Below are positions 1-10,223 of a stretch of DNA of 64,000 nt, piece after piece; position 1 is the stretch's first letter; every line of letters begins with the position of its first letter. The stretch comes from Pseudomonas orientalis. Lineage in GTDB: Bacteria; Pseudomonadota; Gammaproteobacteria; Pseudomonadales; Pseudomonadaceae. Both the position numbers and the translations under genes were made by a program. Under the pieces are notes generated by a model. It was given only the letters and a program-made list of their open reading frames with translations. It had not been told where the DNA came from and did not search any database. The DNA is taken from positions 248,001-312,000 of the forward strand of contig NZ_JYLM01000003.1 of NCBI RefSeq assembly GCF_001439815.1, written 5' to 3'.

Positions 1-378
1 AGCTTCTTACTTCCCAAGCTCATTTTATCGATCGCGTTCCCGCTGCTGACCTTTTTCCTCTACCCAAGAGATTTCATACAAGATAAAGCTGTCGTTTTTT
101 CCTGCTGCTGCCTTCTGATGGGGTTGGTGCTGACCTACTTTTTCGCAGAAAGCGGATCGAGAATGTACGATGGAAACTTCTGGTGGAGCGGACAGATGGG
201 GCTCTATCTGGTATTCCTGTTCTCCGTCGCTTTTTTATTTAAAAACAGACAACATCTGACGGTTCGTAAAACAGACAAAATAAAGTACTCCCTCTGCCTG
301 ATGATGTTTCTCTTGCATGTCTTTTTTGGAATATTCTTTTATAAACAAGAGCTTTTTTTCAACGCGAAATTTTGGTAA
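1..378 (+). CDS. C-terminal part of a membrane protein (gtr cluster), partial
   Basis: The frame is open from the left edge, so the start lies outside; 125 residues are visible. They are strongly hydrophobic, with about four likely membrane segments (roughly visible residues 2-20, 31-48, 65-81 and 95-112), and end in NAKFW. I see no family motif. The gene points the same way as gtrB and gtrA just downstream. In gtr clusters the third member is a polytopic transferase that adds the glycosyl group to O-antigen in the periplasm, and this position fits that role, but that is inference from context. The DNA is AT-rich compared with rpsA next door, as usual for horizontally acquired surface-polysaccharide genes. 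Confidence 0.7.
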   Translation, partial: SFLLPKLILSIAFPLLTFFLYPRDFIQDKAVVFSCCCLLMGLVLTYFFAESGSRMYDGNFWWSGQMGLYLVFLFSVAFLFKNRQHLTVRKTDKIKYSLCLMMFLLHVFFGIFFYKQELFFNAKFW

Positions 379-390
379 AAAATTTGCCTG

Positions 391-399
391 CCCCCCCCC
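391..399 (+). repeat. C9 homopolymer tract upstream of gtrB
   Basis: Nine consecutive C residues lie 24 bases before the gtrB start, shortly after an A-run at 377-382. Tracts of this length are prone to slipped-strand changes, and here the tract sits where it could alter promoter or leader spacing. Confidence 0.85.
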
Positions 400-423
400 T
401 TTAAACCAACAAGACCAAATATT

Positions 424-1431
424 ATGCCAGCAAAATTGACATCACCTCATATCTCGGTAGTCGTTCCGGTTTACAAAGCGGAAAACTCACTTGAGGAGCT
501 TTACTTACGCCTAAGGTCCTCTCTCGAGGAAATCTCGTACGATTTCGAAATCGTGTTGATTGAAGACTGCGGGGGTGATCGCTCATGGCAAATTATAGAA
601 CGCCTCGCCGACGCGGATCCTAGAGTGCGTGGCGTTCAGCTGAGCCGGAACTTTGGCCAGCACTATGGAATCACGGCAGGCCTGGATGCTTGCCGTGGTC
701 AGTGGGTCGTTGTGATGGATTGCGATCTCCAGGATCGCCCTGAAGAGATCCCTCGCCTCTATGCCAAGGCTCAGGAAGGTTACGATATCGTTCTAGCCTT
801 GAGAGGCAAACGAAGTGATCCGCTACTTAAGAGGGCGACCTCTTGGCTGTTCTATAAGACGTTCAGCTATCTGGCTGACTTTGAATATAATGGCGACAGT
901 GGAAACTTTCGTATCATTTCGCGAAAAGTAGTAGATAACGTCTGCCAAATGCGTGAGCAACTTCGCTTTTTTGGTGCACTGGTTCATTGGACAGGCTTCT
1001 CCAGCACAGGAATTGAAATCTCGCATGCGGAACGCTTGGACGGAAAAAGCACCTATACGTTTTCAAAGCTCTGGAACCTAGCGATGGAAACAATAATTGC
1101 GTATTCAGATAAACCACTTCGACTTGCGGTAAAGCTAGGCTTCACCATGGCGGCATTGGCATTTATCTACGGGGCCTACCTCATTTTCACCACTATGCTA
1201 CACGGAGCTGTTGTACAAGGCTGGACAAGCCTCATGGTTTCGACTTTCTTTATTGGCGGCATTGTCATTTCAATCCAGGGCATTGTTGGCATATATGTCG
1301 GTAAAACATTTGACCAGACCAAAAACCGCCCGCTATATATCATAGGGCGAAAAACATACGATTTACCTGAAGGCGCATTTGGTACACCTACACAAAAATC
1401 TCGATCTACCTTAAGCATCGAAGAAGAATGA
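424..1431 (+). CDS. gtrB: GtrB-type family 2 glycosyltransferase (bactoprenol glycosyl transferase)
   Basis: 335 residues. The N-terminal half is a GT-A fold with SVVVPVY near residue 11, the DxD-type motif MDCDLQD near residue 99 and SRNFGQHYGITAG, as in GtrB and dolichol-phosphate mannose synthase. Two C-terminal membrane helices (about 237-260 and 268-295) anchor it in the inner membrane. Family members move a sugar from a nucleotide donor to undecaprenyl phosphate on the cytoplasmic side, supplying the substrate for O-antigen side-branch addition. The stop overlaps the start of gtrA by 4 bases (ATGA), so the two are translationally coupled. The sugar cannot be told from sequence. Confidence 0.9.
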   Translation: MPAKLTSPHISVVVPVYKAENSLEELYLRLRSSLEEISYDFEIVLIEDCGGDRSWQIIERLADADPRVRGVQLSRNFGQHYGITAGLDACRGQWVVVMDCDLQDRPEEIPRLYAKAQEGYDIVLALRGKRSDPLLKRATSWLFYKTFSYLADFEYNGDSGNFRIISRKVVDNVCQMREQLRFFGALVHWTGFSSTGIEISHAERLDGKSTYTFSKLWNLAMETIIAYSDKPLRLAVKLGFTMAALAFIYGAYLIFTTMLHGAVVQGWTSLMVSTFFIGGIVISIQGIVGIYVGKTFDQTKNRPLYIIGRKTYDLPEGAFGTPTQKSRSTLSIEEE

Positions 1432-1838
1432 AGACCAAAATGAGTTTTTTTGCCTCACCCGCTTTTTTACAACTGGTACGTTATGGGATTGTTGGCCTGA
1501 CTAATAATGCCCTGCTTTACTTGGGCTATTTATTACTCGTGTATTGCGGGAGTGGCGAAAAGCTAGCGATGACGTTAATTTATATGATCGGCGTCCTCAC
1601 TAGTTATACGTTCAATTATAAATGGACATTCTCTCAAAGAAAGAATCGAGCCGCCTTAATTCGATACATACAGATGCATTTAACCGGATACTTCATAAAC
1701 CTTATACTTCTATATATATTCGTCGACAGGTTACTTTACCCTCATCAAATTGTTCAAATTTTCGCAATCATAGTTGTCGCGTTTTTTGGATTTTTCACAT
1801 GCAAGTATTTTGTCTTTCGCGACAGATCAGCTCACTAA
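1428..1838 (+). CDS. gtrA: GtrA-family flippase-like membrane protein
   Basis: 136 residues with four hydrophobic segments and typical GtrA landmarks: FLQLVRYGIVG at the N-terminus, TSYTFNYKWTF in the middle and FFTCKYFVFR near the end. GtrA proteins are proposed to flip the undecaprenyl-linked sugar across the inner membrane. It overlaps gtrB by 4 bases. In many gtr clusters gtrA comes first; here the order is membrane protein, gtrB, gtrA. It converges with rpsA. Confidence 0.88.
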   Translation: MKTKMSFFASPAFLQLVRYGIVGLTNNALLYLGYLLLVYCGSGEKLAMTLIYMIGVLTSYTFNYKWTFSQRKNRAALIRYIQMHLTGYFINLILLYIFVDRLLYPHQIVQIFAIIVVAFFGFFTCKYFVFRDRSAH

Positions 1839-1971
1839 TAAATCTACCTTCAAACAAAAGCAGTAGCACTACTTACTGAATCACAGCCCATATGAGTCAA
1901 GCGTTATTCCGACCATGGCTTGGGCTACAAGGTTAAAATCTGCAAGACTCATCAGGCCGAACAACAGGCAT

Positions 1972-2000
1972 AAAAAAGGGCGACCGAAGTCGCCCTTTTT
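1972..2000. terminator. Bidirectional rho-independent terminator between gtrA and rpsA
   Basis: A-run, GGGCGAC stem, CGAA loop, GTCGCCC stem, T-run. Being symmetrical it can end both rpsA (minus) and the gtr transcript (plus). Confidence 0.9.
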
Positions 2001-2015
2001 ACAGCTTTACAGAAC

Positions 2016-3701
2016 TTAGTTCTGCTTAGCCATTGCTTCGCGCAGCAGGGAGGCCATGGTGGTCTCGCCAGTTGCAGCAGCCGGAGTTTCTTTCAGGCTC
2101 TGGATAGCTTCTTTCTCTTCCACTTCATCTTTCGACTTGATGGAGAGTTGGATTACGCGGCTCTTGCGGTCAACGCTGATGATCTTAGCTTCTACTTCCT
2201 GGCCTTCTTTCAGAACGTTGCGCGCGTCTTCAACGCGGTCACGGCTGATTTCGGAGGCTTTCAGAGTCGCTTCGATATCGTCGGCCAGAGTGATGATGGC
2301 GCCTTTGGCGTCAACTTCTTTCACTGTACCTTTAACGATGGCGCCTTTGTCGTTCTCTTGTACGTACTCGGAGAACGGATCGCTTTCCAGTTGCTTGATG
2401 CCCAGGGAGATGCGCTCGCGCTCTGGGTCAACCGACAGGATAACGGTGTCCAGCTCGTCGCCCTTCTTGAAACGACGAACAGCTTCTTCGCCAACTTCGT
2501 TCCAGGAGATGTCGGACAGGTGAACCAGGCCGTCGATGCCGCCGTCCAGACCAATGAAGATACCGAAATCGGTGATCGACTTGATGGTGCCGGAGATTTT
2601 ATCGCCCTTGTTGAACTGGCCAGAGAAATCTTCCCATGGGTTAGATTTGCACTGCTTGATGCCCAGGGAGATACGACGACGCTCTTCGTCGATGTCCAGA
2701 ACCATAACTTCCACTTCGTCGCCGACTTGTACGACTTTCGAAGGGTGGATGTTCTTGTTGGTCCAGTCCATTTCGGAAACGTGTACCAGGCCTTCAACGC
2801 CCTCTTCCAGCTCAGCGAAGCAGCCGTAATCGGTCAGGTTGGTAACACGCGCGGTCACGCGAGTGCCTTCTGGGTAACGGGCTTTGATAGCGACCCATGG
2901 ATCTTCACCCAGTTGCTTCAGGCCCAGGGAAACACGGTTGCGTTCGCGATCGTATTTCAGAACCTTGACATCGATCTCGTCGCCAACGTTGACGATTTCG
3001 GAAGGATGCTTGATACGCTTCCAAGCCATGTCGGTAATGTGCAGCAGGCCATCGACGCCACCCAGATCGACGAATGCGCCGTAATCGGTGAGGTTCTTGA
3101 CGATACCTTTGACTTGTTGGCCTTCCTGCAGGGATTCCAGCAGAGCTTCACGCTCGGCGGAGTTCTCTGCTTCCAGGACGCTGCGACGGGAAACGACAAC
3201 GTTGTTGCGCTTCTGGTCGAGCTTGATGACCTTGAATTCGAGTTCCTTGCCTTCCAGGTGCGTGGTGTCGCGCACAGGACGAACGTCGACCAAAGAACCT
3301 GGCAGGAACGCACGGATGCCGTTAACGTCGACAGTGAAGCCGCCTTTAACCTTACCGTTGATAACGCCCTTGACCACTTCTTCAGCTGCGAAGGCTGCTT
3401 CGAGAACAATCCAGCATTCAGCGCGCTTGGCTTTTTCACGGGACAGCTTGGTTTCACCGAAACCGTCTTCAACCGAGTCCAGAGCAACGTGAACTTCGTC
3501 ACCGACATTGATTGTCAGATCACCAGCATCGTTGTAGAACTGTTCCAGCGGGATCAGAGCTTCAGACTTCAGACCAGCGTGAACGGTTACCCAGCGAGCC
3601 TGGTAATCGATATCAACGATAACACCGGTGATGATGGAGCCTGCCTGAAGGTTCAGGGTTTTTAGGCTTTCTTCAAAGAGTTCCGCAAAGCTTTCGCTCA
3701 T
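2016..3701 (-). CDS. rpsA: 30S ribosomal protein S1
   Basis: 561 residues, the usual length for gammaproteobacterial S1. Six S1 RNA-binding repeats can be read along the protein, with recurring TDYGAFVDL / TDYGCFAEL / TDFGIFIGL cores and GLVHVSEM / GLVHLSDI turns. S1 binds mRNA on the small subunit and promotes translation initiation on structured or leaderless messages. The start chosen is MSESFAEL at 3701, preceded by AGGAATTAAA; longer versions of the frame run into the promoter region. cmk lies 119 bases upstream in the same direction. In other pseudomonads ihfB follows rpsA; here a terminator and the convergent gtr genes follow instead. Confidence 0.97.
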   Translation of the reverse strand: MSESFAELFEESLKTLNLQAGSIITGVIVDIDYQARWVTVHAGLKSEALIPLEQFYNDAGDLTINVGDEVHVALDSVEDGFGETKLSREKAKRAECWIVLEAAFAAEEVVKGVINGKVKGGFTVDVNGIRAFLPGSLVDVRPVRDTTHLEGKELEFKVIKLDQKRNNVVVSRRSVLEAENSAEREALLESLQEGQQVKGIVKNLTDYGAFVDLGGVDGLLHITDMAWKRIKHPSEIVNVGDEIDVKVLKYDRERNRVSLGLKQLGEDPWVAIKARYPEGTRVTARVTNLTDYGCFAELEEGVEGLVHVSEMDWTNKNIHPSKVVQVGDEVEVMVLDIDEERRRISLGIKQCKSNPWEDFSGQFNKGDKISGTIKSITDFGIFIGLDGGIDGLVHLSDISWNEVGEEAVRRFKKGDELDTVILSVDPERERISLGIKQLESDPFSEYVQENDKGAIVKGTVKEVDAKGAIITLADDIEATLKASEISRDRVEDARNVLKEGQEVEAKIISVDRKSRVIQLSIKSKDEVEEKEAIQSLKETPAAATGETTMASLLREAMAKQN

Positions 3702-3820
3702 TTTAATTCCTGTTGATAAGGGCGAAGAATACGCCCATCTCCACACCCCAGACGGTATGGGTCAGTTTCAATTAGAAGAAGCACCACAGGACTATGACTG
3801 GTCCCCTGCGGCCTTCTTGG

Positions 3821-4510
3821 TCACCCGGCGATATCGCGAATGGCGATCTCGCTCATGATGCGTTCCAGCACCTGCTCGATGGACAACTCCGTGGAATCCA
3901 GCTGTATGGCGTCAGCCGCCGGCTTGAGCGGGGCTACCGCACGCTGGGTATCACGCTCATCGCGTGCACGGATCTCATCTAGCAGACTCGACAGACTAAC
4001 ACCATCGACTTTGCCCTTCAACTGCAAGTAACGGCGGCGCGCCCGCTCCTCGGCGCTGGCGGTCAGGAAAATCTTCAGCGGCGCCTCTGGAAACACTACC
4101 GTGCCCATGTCCCGGCCGTCGGCCACCAGGCCCGGCGGCTCCTGAAATGCGCGCTGGCGTTGCAGCAAAGCATCGCGCACCGCCGGCAGCGCGGCGACCT
4201 GGGAGGCCCAGGAGCCGACCTGCTCGTTACGCAGGTCATCGGTCACATCGTCGCCTTCGAGGATGATGCGCTGGGGATGACCTTCCGTCGCGCCGACGAA
4301 CTGGACGTCAAGGTGCGCCGCCAGCAGCTTCAGGGATTCTTCGTTGGTCAGGTCGACGCCATGGTTACGCGCCGCAAACGCCAGCAAACGGTACAGCGCG
4401 CCGGAATCCAGCAGGCACCAGCCCAGGCGCTTGGCCAGGATGCCGGCAATCGTGCCTTTGCCCGAGCCGCTTGGCCCGTCGATGGTAATCACCGGTGCTT
4501 TGATATTCAC
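3821..4510 (-). CDS. cmk: Cytidylate kinase
   Basis: 229 residues (E. coli Cmk is 227). The P-loop GPSGSGKGT is near residue 10, and the CMP-binding and lid region contains [11 protein letters not shown] and the [11 protein letters not shown] stretch. It phosphorylates CMP and dCMP in the cytoplasm, feeding nucleotide synthesis and salvage. The start is GTG at 4510, inside a 4-base GTGA overlap with the stop of the tyrA-aroA fusion, so it is probably translationally coupled. The cmk-rpsA pairing is widespread in gammaproteobacteria. Confidence 0.95.
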   Translation of the reverse strand: MNIKAPVITIDGPSGSGKGTIAGILAKRLGWCLLDSGALYRLLAFAARNHGVDLTNEESLKLLAAHLDVQFVGATEGHPQRIILEGDDVTDDLRNEQVGSWASQVAALPAVRDALLQRQRAFQEPPGLVADGRDMGTVVFPEAPLKIFLTASAEERARRRYLQLKGKVDGVSLSSLLDEIRARDERDTQRAVAPLKPAADAIQLDSTELSIEQVLERIMSEIAIRDIAG

Positions 4511-6753
4511 AATTGAGCCTCTTGGGCAACACGGATGCCGACTTGGGCACACAGTGTAAGAAAGTTCGGAAAAGACGTAGCAACATTGGCACAGTCATGG
4601 ATACGAATCGGCGCCGCAGCCCGCAGGGAAGCCACGCTGAAGGCCATGGCGATCCGGTGATCACCCTGGGCATGCACATCACCCCCGCCCATCCGGCCAC
4701 CGTCAATGATAATCCCATCGGGCGTCGGTTCACACTTGACCCCCAATGTCAGCAGACCATCGGCCATCACCTGGATACGGTCGGATTCCTTCACGCGCAG
4801 CTCTTGAGCCCCGCGCAATACGGTGCGGCCTTCGGCACAGGCCGCCGCGACGAACAGCACCGGGAATTCATCGATGGCCAGCGGCACCAGGGCCTCGGGA
4901 ATCTCGATGCCCTTCAACGCCGCCGCCCGCACGCGCAGGTCTGCCACGGGCTCGCCGCCGACTTCGCGTGGGTTTTGCAGAGTGATATCCGCGCCCATCA
5001 GCCGCAGGATGTCGATCACCCCGGTTCGTGTCGGGTTGACGCCAACGTGCTCGAGCAACAGCTCGGAACCCTCGGCAATCGAAGCCGCCACCAGGAAGAA
5101 CGCCGCCGAGGAAATATCCCCCGGCACTTCTATATGGGTAGCCGTCAAAGCGTGGCCCGACGCCAGGGAAGCTGTCGCGCCCTCCACCGCCACCGGGTAG
5201 CCGAAGCCGCGCAACATGCGCTCGGTATGGTCGCGGGTTGGAGCAGGCTCGGTCACCGATGTCTTGCCTTCGGCGTAGAGCCCTGCCAGCAACAGGCTGG
5301 ATTTGACCTGGGCGCTGGCCATCGGCATCGCGTAAGCCAGGCCTTTCAGCGACTGGCCACCGCGAATGGTCAGCGGCGGGCGCCCGTCCGGCCCGGTCTC
5401 GATCACCGCGCCCATGTCCCGCAGCGGCTTGGCCACGCGATTCATCGGGCGCTTGGACAAGGAGGCATCGCCGGTCAAGACGCTGTCGAAACGCTGCGCC
5501 GCCAGCAGGCCGGACAGCAGGCGCATGGAGGTGCCGGAGTTACCCAGGTAAATCGGCCCCGGCGCCGCCTTCAAGCCATGCAAACCCACGCCATGGATGG
5601 TCACGCGCCCATGGTGCGGGCCTTCGATCACCACGCCCATGTCGCGGAACGCCTGCAAGGTCGCCAAGGCGTCTTCGCCTTCAAGGAAACCTTCGACTTC
5701 GGTCACGCCGTCGGCCAACGAACCGAGCATGATCGACCGATGGGAGATCGACTTGTCGCCCGGCACCCGGATGCGCCCGCTCAAGCGGCCGCCCGGGTTG
5801 GCGAGGAAGGTCAGGTCATCGGCGTTCACAGCGGTTTCCATATAGGCCCGGCGTGCCAGGATCTTGCTGAAATGTTCACGCGCCACCCGCGCTCGGGTGA
5901 ACACGCCCAATAATTGATGGCCATCTCCGGCATCGACCGCGTCGCGCAAGGCGTCGAGGTCGCTGCGAAAGGTGTCCAGGGTGCGCAACACCGCTTCGCG
6001 ATTGGCGAGGAAGATGTCGTGCCACATCACCGGGTCGCTGCCGGCGATCCGCGTGAAATCGCGGAAGCCACCGGCGGCATAACGGAAAATCTCAAGGTTC
6101 TCGTTGCGCTTGGCCAACGAATCCACCAGGCCAAACGCCAGCAAATGCGGCAGGTGGCTGGTCGCTGCCAGCACTTCGTCGTGGCGCTCGACCTGCATGT
6201 GCTCGACATCCGCGCCCAGTTCACGCCACAGGCGATCCACCACCGCCAGCGCAGCCGGGTCGGTTTGCGCCAGCGGCGTGAGGATGACCTTGTGCCGACG
6301 GAACAGCTGCGCATTGGACGCCTCCACCCCGCTCTGCTCGGAACCGGCAATCGGATGGCCCGGCACGAAACGCGCCGGCATGCCGCCAAAGGCCTGTTGC
6401 GCCGCACGCACCACATTGCCCTTGGCGCTGCCGACGTCCGTGAGGATCGCCTGGCCCAGATCCATGCCGGCCAGTACGGCGAGCAATTTCTCCATGGCCA
6501 GGATCGGCACGGCAAGCTGGATCACGTCGGCGCCCTGGCACGCGAGCGCCAGGTCCGCTTCACAGCGGTCCACCACGCCCAGCTCAACCGCCAGCGCGCG
6601 CGAGCGCGGGTCCAGGTCCACGCCGACCACTTCGCCGCACAGCCCGCTTTCGCGCAGGCCTTTGGCGAAGGAGCCGCCGATCAACCCCAGGCCGACCACC
6701 ACCAGGCGACCGATCATAGGCACAGCAGGTTGCAATGCAGTGACATCAACCAC
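4507..6753 (-). CDS. tyrA-aroA: Bifunctional prephenate dehydrogenase / EPSP synthase (TyrA-AroA fusion)
   Basis: A natural fusion of 748 residues from the GTG at 6753. The N-terminal third is TyrA: Rossmann motif GLGLIGGS, then [11 protein letters not shown] and [13 protein letters not shown], converting prephenate to the hydroxyphenylpyruvate branch of Tyr synthesis. From about residue 320 it is Aro[33 protein letters not shown], and [12 protein letters not shown] near the end, making EPSP from shikimate 3-phosphate and PEP. This fusion is known from Pseudomonas. The GTG lies 4-6 bases inside the hisC end with AAGG upstream; ATG 6717 is an alternative but has no visible Shine-Dalgarno sequence and would shorten the N-terminus by 12 residues. 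Confidence 0.93.
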   Translation of the reverse strand: MVDVTALQPAVPMIGRLVVVGLGLIGGSFAKGLRESGLCGEVVGVDLDPRSRALAVELGVVDRCEADLALACQGADVIQLAVPILAMEKLLAVLAGMDLGQAILTDVGSAKGNVVRAAQQAFGGMPARFVPGHPIAGSEQSGVEASNAQLFRRHKVILTPLAQTDPAALAVVDRLWRELGADVEHMQVERHDEVLAATSHLPHLLAFGLVDSLAKRNENLEIFRYAAGGFRDFTRIAGSDPVMWHDIFLANREAVLRTLDTFRSDLDALRDAVDAGDGHQLLGVFTRARVAREHFSKILARRAYMETAVNADDLTFLANPGGRLSGRIRVPGDKSISHRSIMLGSLADGVTEVEGFLEGEDALATLQAFRDMGVVIEGPHHGRVTIHGVGLHGLKAAPGPIYLGNSGTSMRLLSGLLAAQRFDSVLTGDASLSKRPMNRVAKPLRDMGAVIETGPDGRPPLTIRGGQSLKGLAYAMPMASAQVKSSLLLAGLYAEGKTSVTEPAPTRDHTERMLRGFGYPVAVEGATASLASGHALTATHIEVPGDISSAAFFLVAASIAEGSELLLEHVGVNPTRTGVIDILRLMGADITLQNPREVGGEPVADLRVRAAALKGIEIPEALVPLAIDEFPVLFVAAACAEGRTVLRGAQELRVKESDRIQVMADGLLTLGVKCEPTPDGIIIDGGRMGGGDVHAQGDHRIAMAFSVASLRAAAPIRIHDCANVATSFPNFLTLCAQVGIRVAQEAQL

Positions 6754-7858
6754 GAGCCAGAACCTTGGCCAGCGCCTCCAGGAAGCGGCTGTTTTCACCC
6801 GGCAGGCCGATGGTGATGCGCAGGTGATTCGGCATGCCGTAGTTGGCCACAGGGCGCACGATCACGCCTTCGCGCAGCAGCCCTTGGAATACCGGGGCGG
6901 CCACCTGGCCCAGGTCGACGCAAATGAAGTTGCCCTTGGACGGAATCCAGCCCAGGCCCAACTCACGGAAGCCTTCCTGCAACTGCAGCATGCCGCTTTC
7001 GTTGATGCGGCGGCCTTCTTCCAGGTACTCGGCATCCTTCACCGCCGCACAGGCCGCCACGAGGGCGAGGCTGTTGACGTTGAAGGGTTGGCGTACGCGG
7101 TTCAGCACATCGGCGACGATGGCGGTAGACAGGCCGTAGCCGACCCGCAGCGACGCCAGGCCGTAAGCCTTGGAAAAGGTGCGCGAGACCAGCAGGTTCG
7201 GGTAAGCCGCCAGGAAATCCAGGCCGTCCGGCAGGTCGCTGCCTTCGGCGTACTCGATGTAGGCTTCGTCCAGCACCACCAGCACGTGCTCCGGCACGTC
7301 CTGCAGGAAGTCGTCCAGCGCCTGCGCGTCGAACCAGGTACCGGTCGGGTTGTTCGGGTTGGCGATGAACACTACGCGGGTCTGTGCGTCGATGGCCGCC
7401 AGCATCGCCGGCAGGTCGTGGCCCCATTCCTTCGCGGGAATGACCCGTGCATCGGCACCGACGGCCTGGGTCACGATCGGATAGACCGCAAACGCGTGCT
7501 CGCTGAACACCGCGTTCAAGCCCGGCGCCAGGTAGGCACGGCCGACCAGCTCAAGGATGTCGTTGGAACCGTTGCCCAGGGTCACCTGGTTCAGCTCGAC
7601 CCGGCACTTTTGCGCCAACAGCGACTTGAGGGCAAAACCGTTGCCATCGGGGTAGCGCGTCAGCTCGGCCAGCTCTGCATGAATCGCCGCCAATACTTTA
7701 GGGCTCGGGCCCAGCGGGTTCTCGTTACTCGCCAGCTTGATGATCTTCGTCGGGTCCAGATTCAGCTCACGCGCCAGCTCGTCCACGGGCTTGCCCGGAA
7801 CGTAAGGCGACAGTTGTTGCACGCCCGGCTGCGCCAGGGCGAGAAAGTTGCCACTCAT
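6746..7858 (-). CDS. hisC: Histidinol-phosphate / aromatic aminotransferase
   Basis: 370 residues, a class I/II PLP aminotransferase. The PLP lysine lies in SRTFSKAYGLASLRVGY, and the substrate-side motif ANPNNPTGT and DEAYIEY are present. HisC converts imidazole-acetol phosphate and glutamate to histidinol phosphate; copies located between pheA and tyrA-aroA, as here, are thought to act also in Phe and Tyr transamination. Its 3' end overlaps the following fusion gene by 8 bases and pheA lies 9 bases upstream, so the genes form one operon. Pseudomonads usually have a second hisC in the his locus, so in vivo preference is uncertain. Confidence 0.92.
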   Translation of the reverse strand: MSGNFLALAQPGVQQLSPYVPGKPVDELARELNLDPTKIIKLASNENPLGPSPKVLAAIHAELAELTRYPDGNGFALKSLLAQKCRVELNQVTLGNGSNDILELVGRAYLAPGLNAVFSEHAFAVYPIVTQAVGADARVIPAKEWGHDLPAMLAAIDAQTRVVFIANPNNPTGTWFDAQALDDFLQDVPEHVLVVLDEAYIEYAEGSDLPDGLDFLAAYPNLLVSRTFSKAYGLASLRVGYGLSTAIVADVLNRVRQPFNVNSLALVAACAAVKDAEYLEEGRRINESGMLQLQEGFRELGLGWIPSKGNFICVDLGQVAAPVFQGLLREGVIVRPVANYGMPNHLRITIGLPGENSRFLEALAKVLARG

Positions 7859-7867
7859 GTTAAAGCC

Positions 7868-8962
7868 TCACAAAACCGCTTTCGGGTAAGAGCCCAGCAC
7901 CTTGAGTGCCACGGCTTCCTGACTGATTTTCTCGAGCACGCCCTTGACCAGCGGGTCGCGGTGATGGCCGATGAAGTCGATAAAGAACACGTAGGTCCAT
8001 TTACCGCTGCGCGAAGGACGGGTCTCGATGCGCGTCAGGTCAATCCCGTTGTCGTGGAACGGCACCAGCAGCTCATGCAGCGCGCCGGGCTTGTTGCTCA
8101 TGGAGACGATGATCGAGGTTTTGTCGTCGCCGGTCGGCGGCACTTCCTGGCTGCCGATCATCAAAAAGCGCGTGGAGTTGTCCGGGCGGTCCTCGATTTT
8201 CTCGGCCAGGCGCGTCAGGCCATACAGGCCCGCCGCCATGTCACCGGCGATCGCCGCCGAGTTCCACTCACCCTTGACCCGCTTGGCCGCCTCGGCGTTG
8301 CTGGACACCGCCACGCGCTCGACATTCGGGTAATGCGCGTCCAGCCACTTACGGCACTGGGCCAGTGATTGCGCGTGGGAGTAGATGCGGCTGATGCTGT
8401 CGGTCTTGGTGTTCTCGCCCACCAGCAGGTGGTGGTGGATACGCAGCTCGACTTCGCCGCAGATCACCATGTCGTGTTCCAGGAAGCTGTCCAGCGTGTG
8501 GTTGACCGCGCCTTCGGTGGAGTTTTCCACCGGCACCACGCCAAAATTCACCGCGCCGGCCGCCACTTCACGGAAGACTTCGTCGATCGCCGCCATCGGC
8601 TTGCTGATCACCGCATGGCCGAAGTGCTTCATGGCCGCCGCCTGGGTGAAGGTGCCTTCAGGGCCGAGGTACGCCACTTTCAGCGGCTGCTCCAGGGCCA
8701 GGCACGAGGACATGATTTCGCGGAACAACCGCGCCATCTCTTCGTTGCCCAGCGGGCCCTTGTTGCGCTCCATCACGCGTTTGAGCACCTGGGCTTCGCG
8801 CTCGGGCCGGTAGAACACCGGCACTTCGCCTTCAGCCAGGGACGCCATCTTTACCCGTGCCACTTCCTGGGCACAGCGTGCGCGCTCGCTGATCAGCTCG
8901 AGGACCTTCTCATCCAGACTGTCGATGCGTACCCGCAGGGCCTTGAGTTCTTGCTCAGACAT
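7868..8962 (-). CDS. pheA: Bifunctional chorismate mutase / prephenate dehydratase (P-protein)
   Basis: 364 residues. Residues 1-90 form an AroQ chorismate mutase helix bundle (RVRIDSLDEKVLELISERA), about 95-270 the dehydratase (AYLGPEGTFTQAA, then PVENSTEGAVNHTLD and the TRFLMIG end), and about 280-360 an ACT domain (NKPGALHELL and ESRPS-like IETRPSRSGKWTYVFFID) that senses Phe. Together they turn chorismate into phenylpyruvate. The ATG shares one base with the serC stop (TAATG), so the genes are coupled. Confidence 0.96.
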   Translation of the reverse strand: MSEQELKALRVRIDSLDEKVLELISERARCAQEVARVKMASLAEGEVPVFYRPEREAQVLKRVMERNKGPLGNEEMARLFREIMSSCLALEQPLKVAYLGPEGTFTQAAAMKHFGHAVISKPMAAIDEVFREVAAGAVNFGVVPVENSTEGAVNHTLDSFLEHDMVICGEVELRIHHHLLVGENTKTDSISRIYSHAQSLAQCRKWLDAHYPNVERVAVSSNAEAAKRVKGEWNSAAIAGDMAAGLYGLTRLAEKIEDRPDNSTRFLMIGSQEVPPTGDDKTSIIVSMSNKPGALHELLVPFHDNGIDLTRIETRPSRSGKWTYVFFIDFIGHHRDPLVKGVLEKISQEAVALKVLGSYPKAVL

Positions 8963-10047
8963 TAGCCGTGTTCCTTTTCGAACTCCGCCATGTAGGCAAC
9001 CAGCGCGTTGATCGCGTGGATGTCGACAGCGTTATAGATGGAGGCGCGCATGCCACCGACCGAACGGTGACCCTTGAGGTTCAACAGGCCACGCTCGTCG
9101 GCACCGGCCAGGAACGGCTTGTCCAGGCGGTCGTCAGCCAGGCGGAATGGCACGTTCATCCATGAGCGGTTGGCGAGGTTGATCGGGTTGCTGTACAGGC
9201 CGCTGGCGTCGATGAAGTCGTACAGGGTGCGCTTTTTCACTTCGTTGAGCTCGCCCATGGCCGCCACGCCGCCCTGCTCCTTGAGCCATTCGAACACCAG
9301 GCCGGACAGGTACCAGGCGAACGCCGGCGGGGTGTTGTACATCGAGCCGTTATCGGCCGCGACCTTGTAGTTGAGCATGGTCGGGCACAGCGAGCGCGCA
9401 CGGCCGAGCAGGTCTTCGCGGATGATGTTGACCAGGATGCCGCTCGGGCCGATGTTTTTCTGCGCGCCGGCGTAGATCATGCCGTACCGGGACACATCGA
9501 TCGGGCGCGAGAGGATGTCCGAGGACATGTCGCACACCAGCGGGACGTCGCCCACTTGCGGCACCCAGTCGAATTGCAGGCCGCCGATGGTTTCATTGGC
9601 GACGTAGTGCACGTAGGCCGCATCCTTGGACAGTTTCCATTCGTTCTGACCAGGAATGGCGAAGTAGTCATAAGGCTTGGCGGTGCCTGCCACATTGACA
9701 TGACCGTAGCGGGAGGCTTCTTCAATGGCCTTCTGACCCCAGATACCGGTGTCGATATAGTCAGCCGTGCCGCCTTCGGGCAGCAGGTTCAGCGGGATCT
9801 GGGCGAACTGCTGGCTCGCGCCGCCCTGCAGGAACAGCACTTTGTAGTGGGAGGGGATGTCCAGCAAGTCGCGCAGGTCCTGCTCGGCCTTGGTGGCAAT
9901 GGACACGAACTCATCGCTGCGATGGCTCATTTCCATCACGGAGAGGCCTTTTCCATGCCAGTCGAGGAGTTCAGCCTGCGCGCGCTGCAGGACTGCTTCA
10001 GGAAGCGCCGCGGGACCGGCACAGAAGTTATAGGCTCTCTTGCTCAC
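8962..10047 (-). CDS. serC: Phosphoserine aminotransferase
   Basis: 361 residues. It starts at GTG 10047 (VSKRAYNFCAGPAALP as read, Met in the protein); the frame stays open upstream only because it reads through a REPIN, so longer starts are false. The PLP lysine is in YAGAQKNIGPSGI; FLQGGASQQFAQ and the C-terminal GHRSVGGMRASIYNA are typical. It makes 3-phosphoserine for Ser synthesis and also acts in the pyridoxal phosphate pathway. It is the first gene of the serC-pheA-hisC-tyrA/aroA-cmk run. Confidence 0.96.
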   Translation of the reverse strand: MSKRAYNFCAGPAALPEAVLQRAQAELLDWHGKGLSVMEMSHRSDEFVSIATKAEQDLRDLLDIPSHYKVLFLQGGASQQFAQIPLNLLPEGGTADYIDTGIWGQKAIEEASRYGHVNVAGTAKPYDYFAIPGQNEWKLSKDAAYVHYVANETIGGLQFDWVPQVGDVPLVCDMSSDILSRPIDVSRYGMIYAGAQKNIGPSGILVNIIREDLLGRARSLCPTMLNYKVAADNGSMYNTPPAFAWYLSGLVFEWLKEQGGVAAMGELNEVKKRTLYDFIDASGLYSNPINLANRSWMNVPFRLADDRLDKPFLAGADERGLLNLKGHRSVGGMRASIYNAVDIHAINALVAYMAEFEKEHG

Positions 10048-10087
10048 ATCCAATCTCTCTGATCTGGTGGGACTGAAATCAAACACT

Positions 10088-10190
10088 GCAGGGGCGAGCT
10101 TGCTCGCGAAAAACTCAAGAGCGCAAGGGCTTGTCAGGCTGCCAGCGTTATCGTTGGCGATTTTCGCGAGCAAGCTCGCTCCTACAGGGG
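10088..10190. repeat. REPIN, GAGCTTGCTCGCGA family
   Basis: Two inverted REP arms, AGGGGCGAGCTTGCTCGCGA and its complement ending in CTCGCTCCTACAGG, flank about 50 bases. It lies between serC and gyrA. Matches the second REPIN group described in P. fluorescens SBW25. Confidence 0.9.
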
Positions 10191-10223
10191 GCGGCGTTGT
10201 TTTTTTCAAAGGGACAAACAACA

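Noticed and set aside
2148..3665. Long open frame antisense to rpsA (505 codons)
   Set aside because: It mirrors the codon pattern of rpsA; the protein is low-complexity and the minus-strand gene is certain.
6104..8368. 754-codon frame antisense to hisC and pheA
   Set aside because: Spans several real genes on the other strand, with Arg/His-rich shadow composition.
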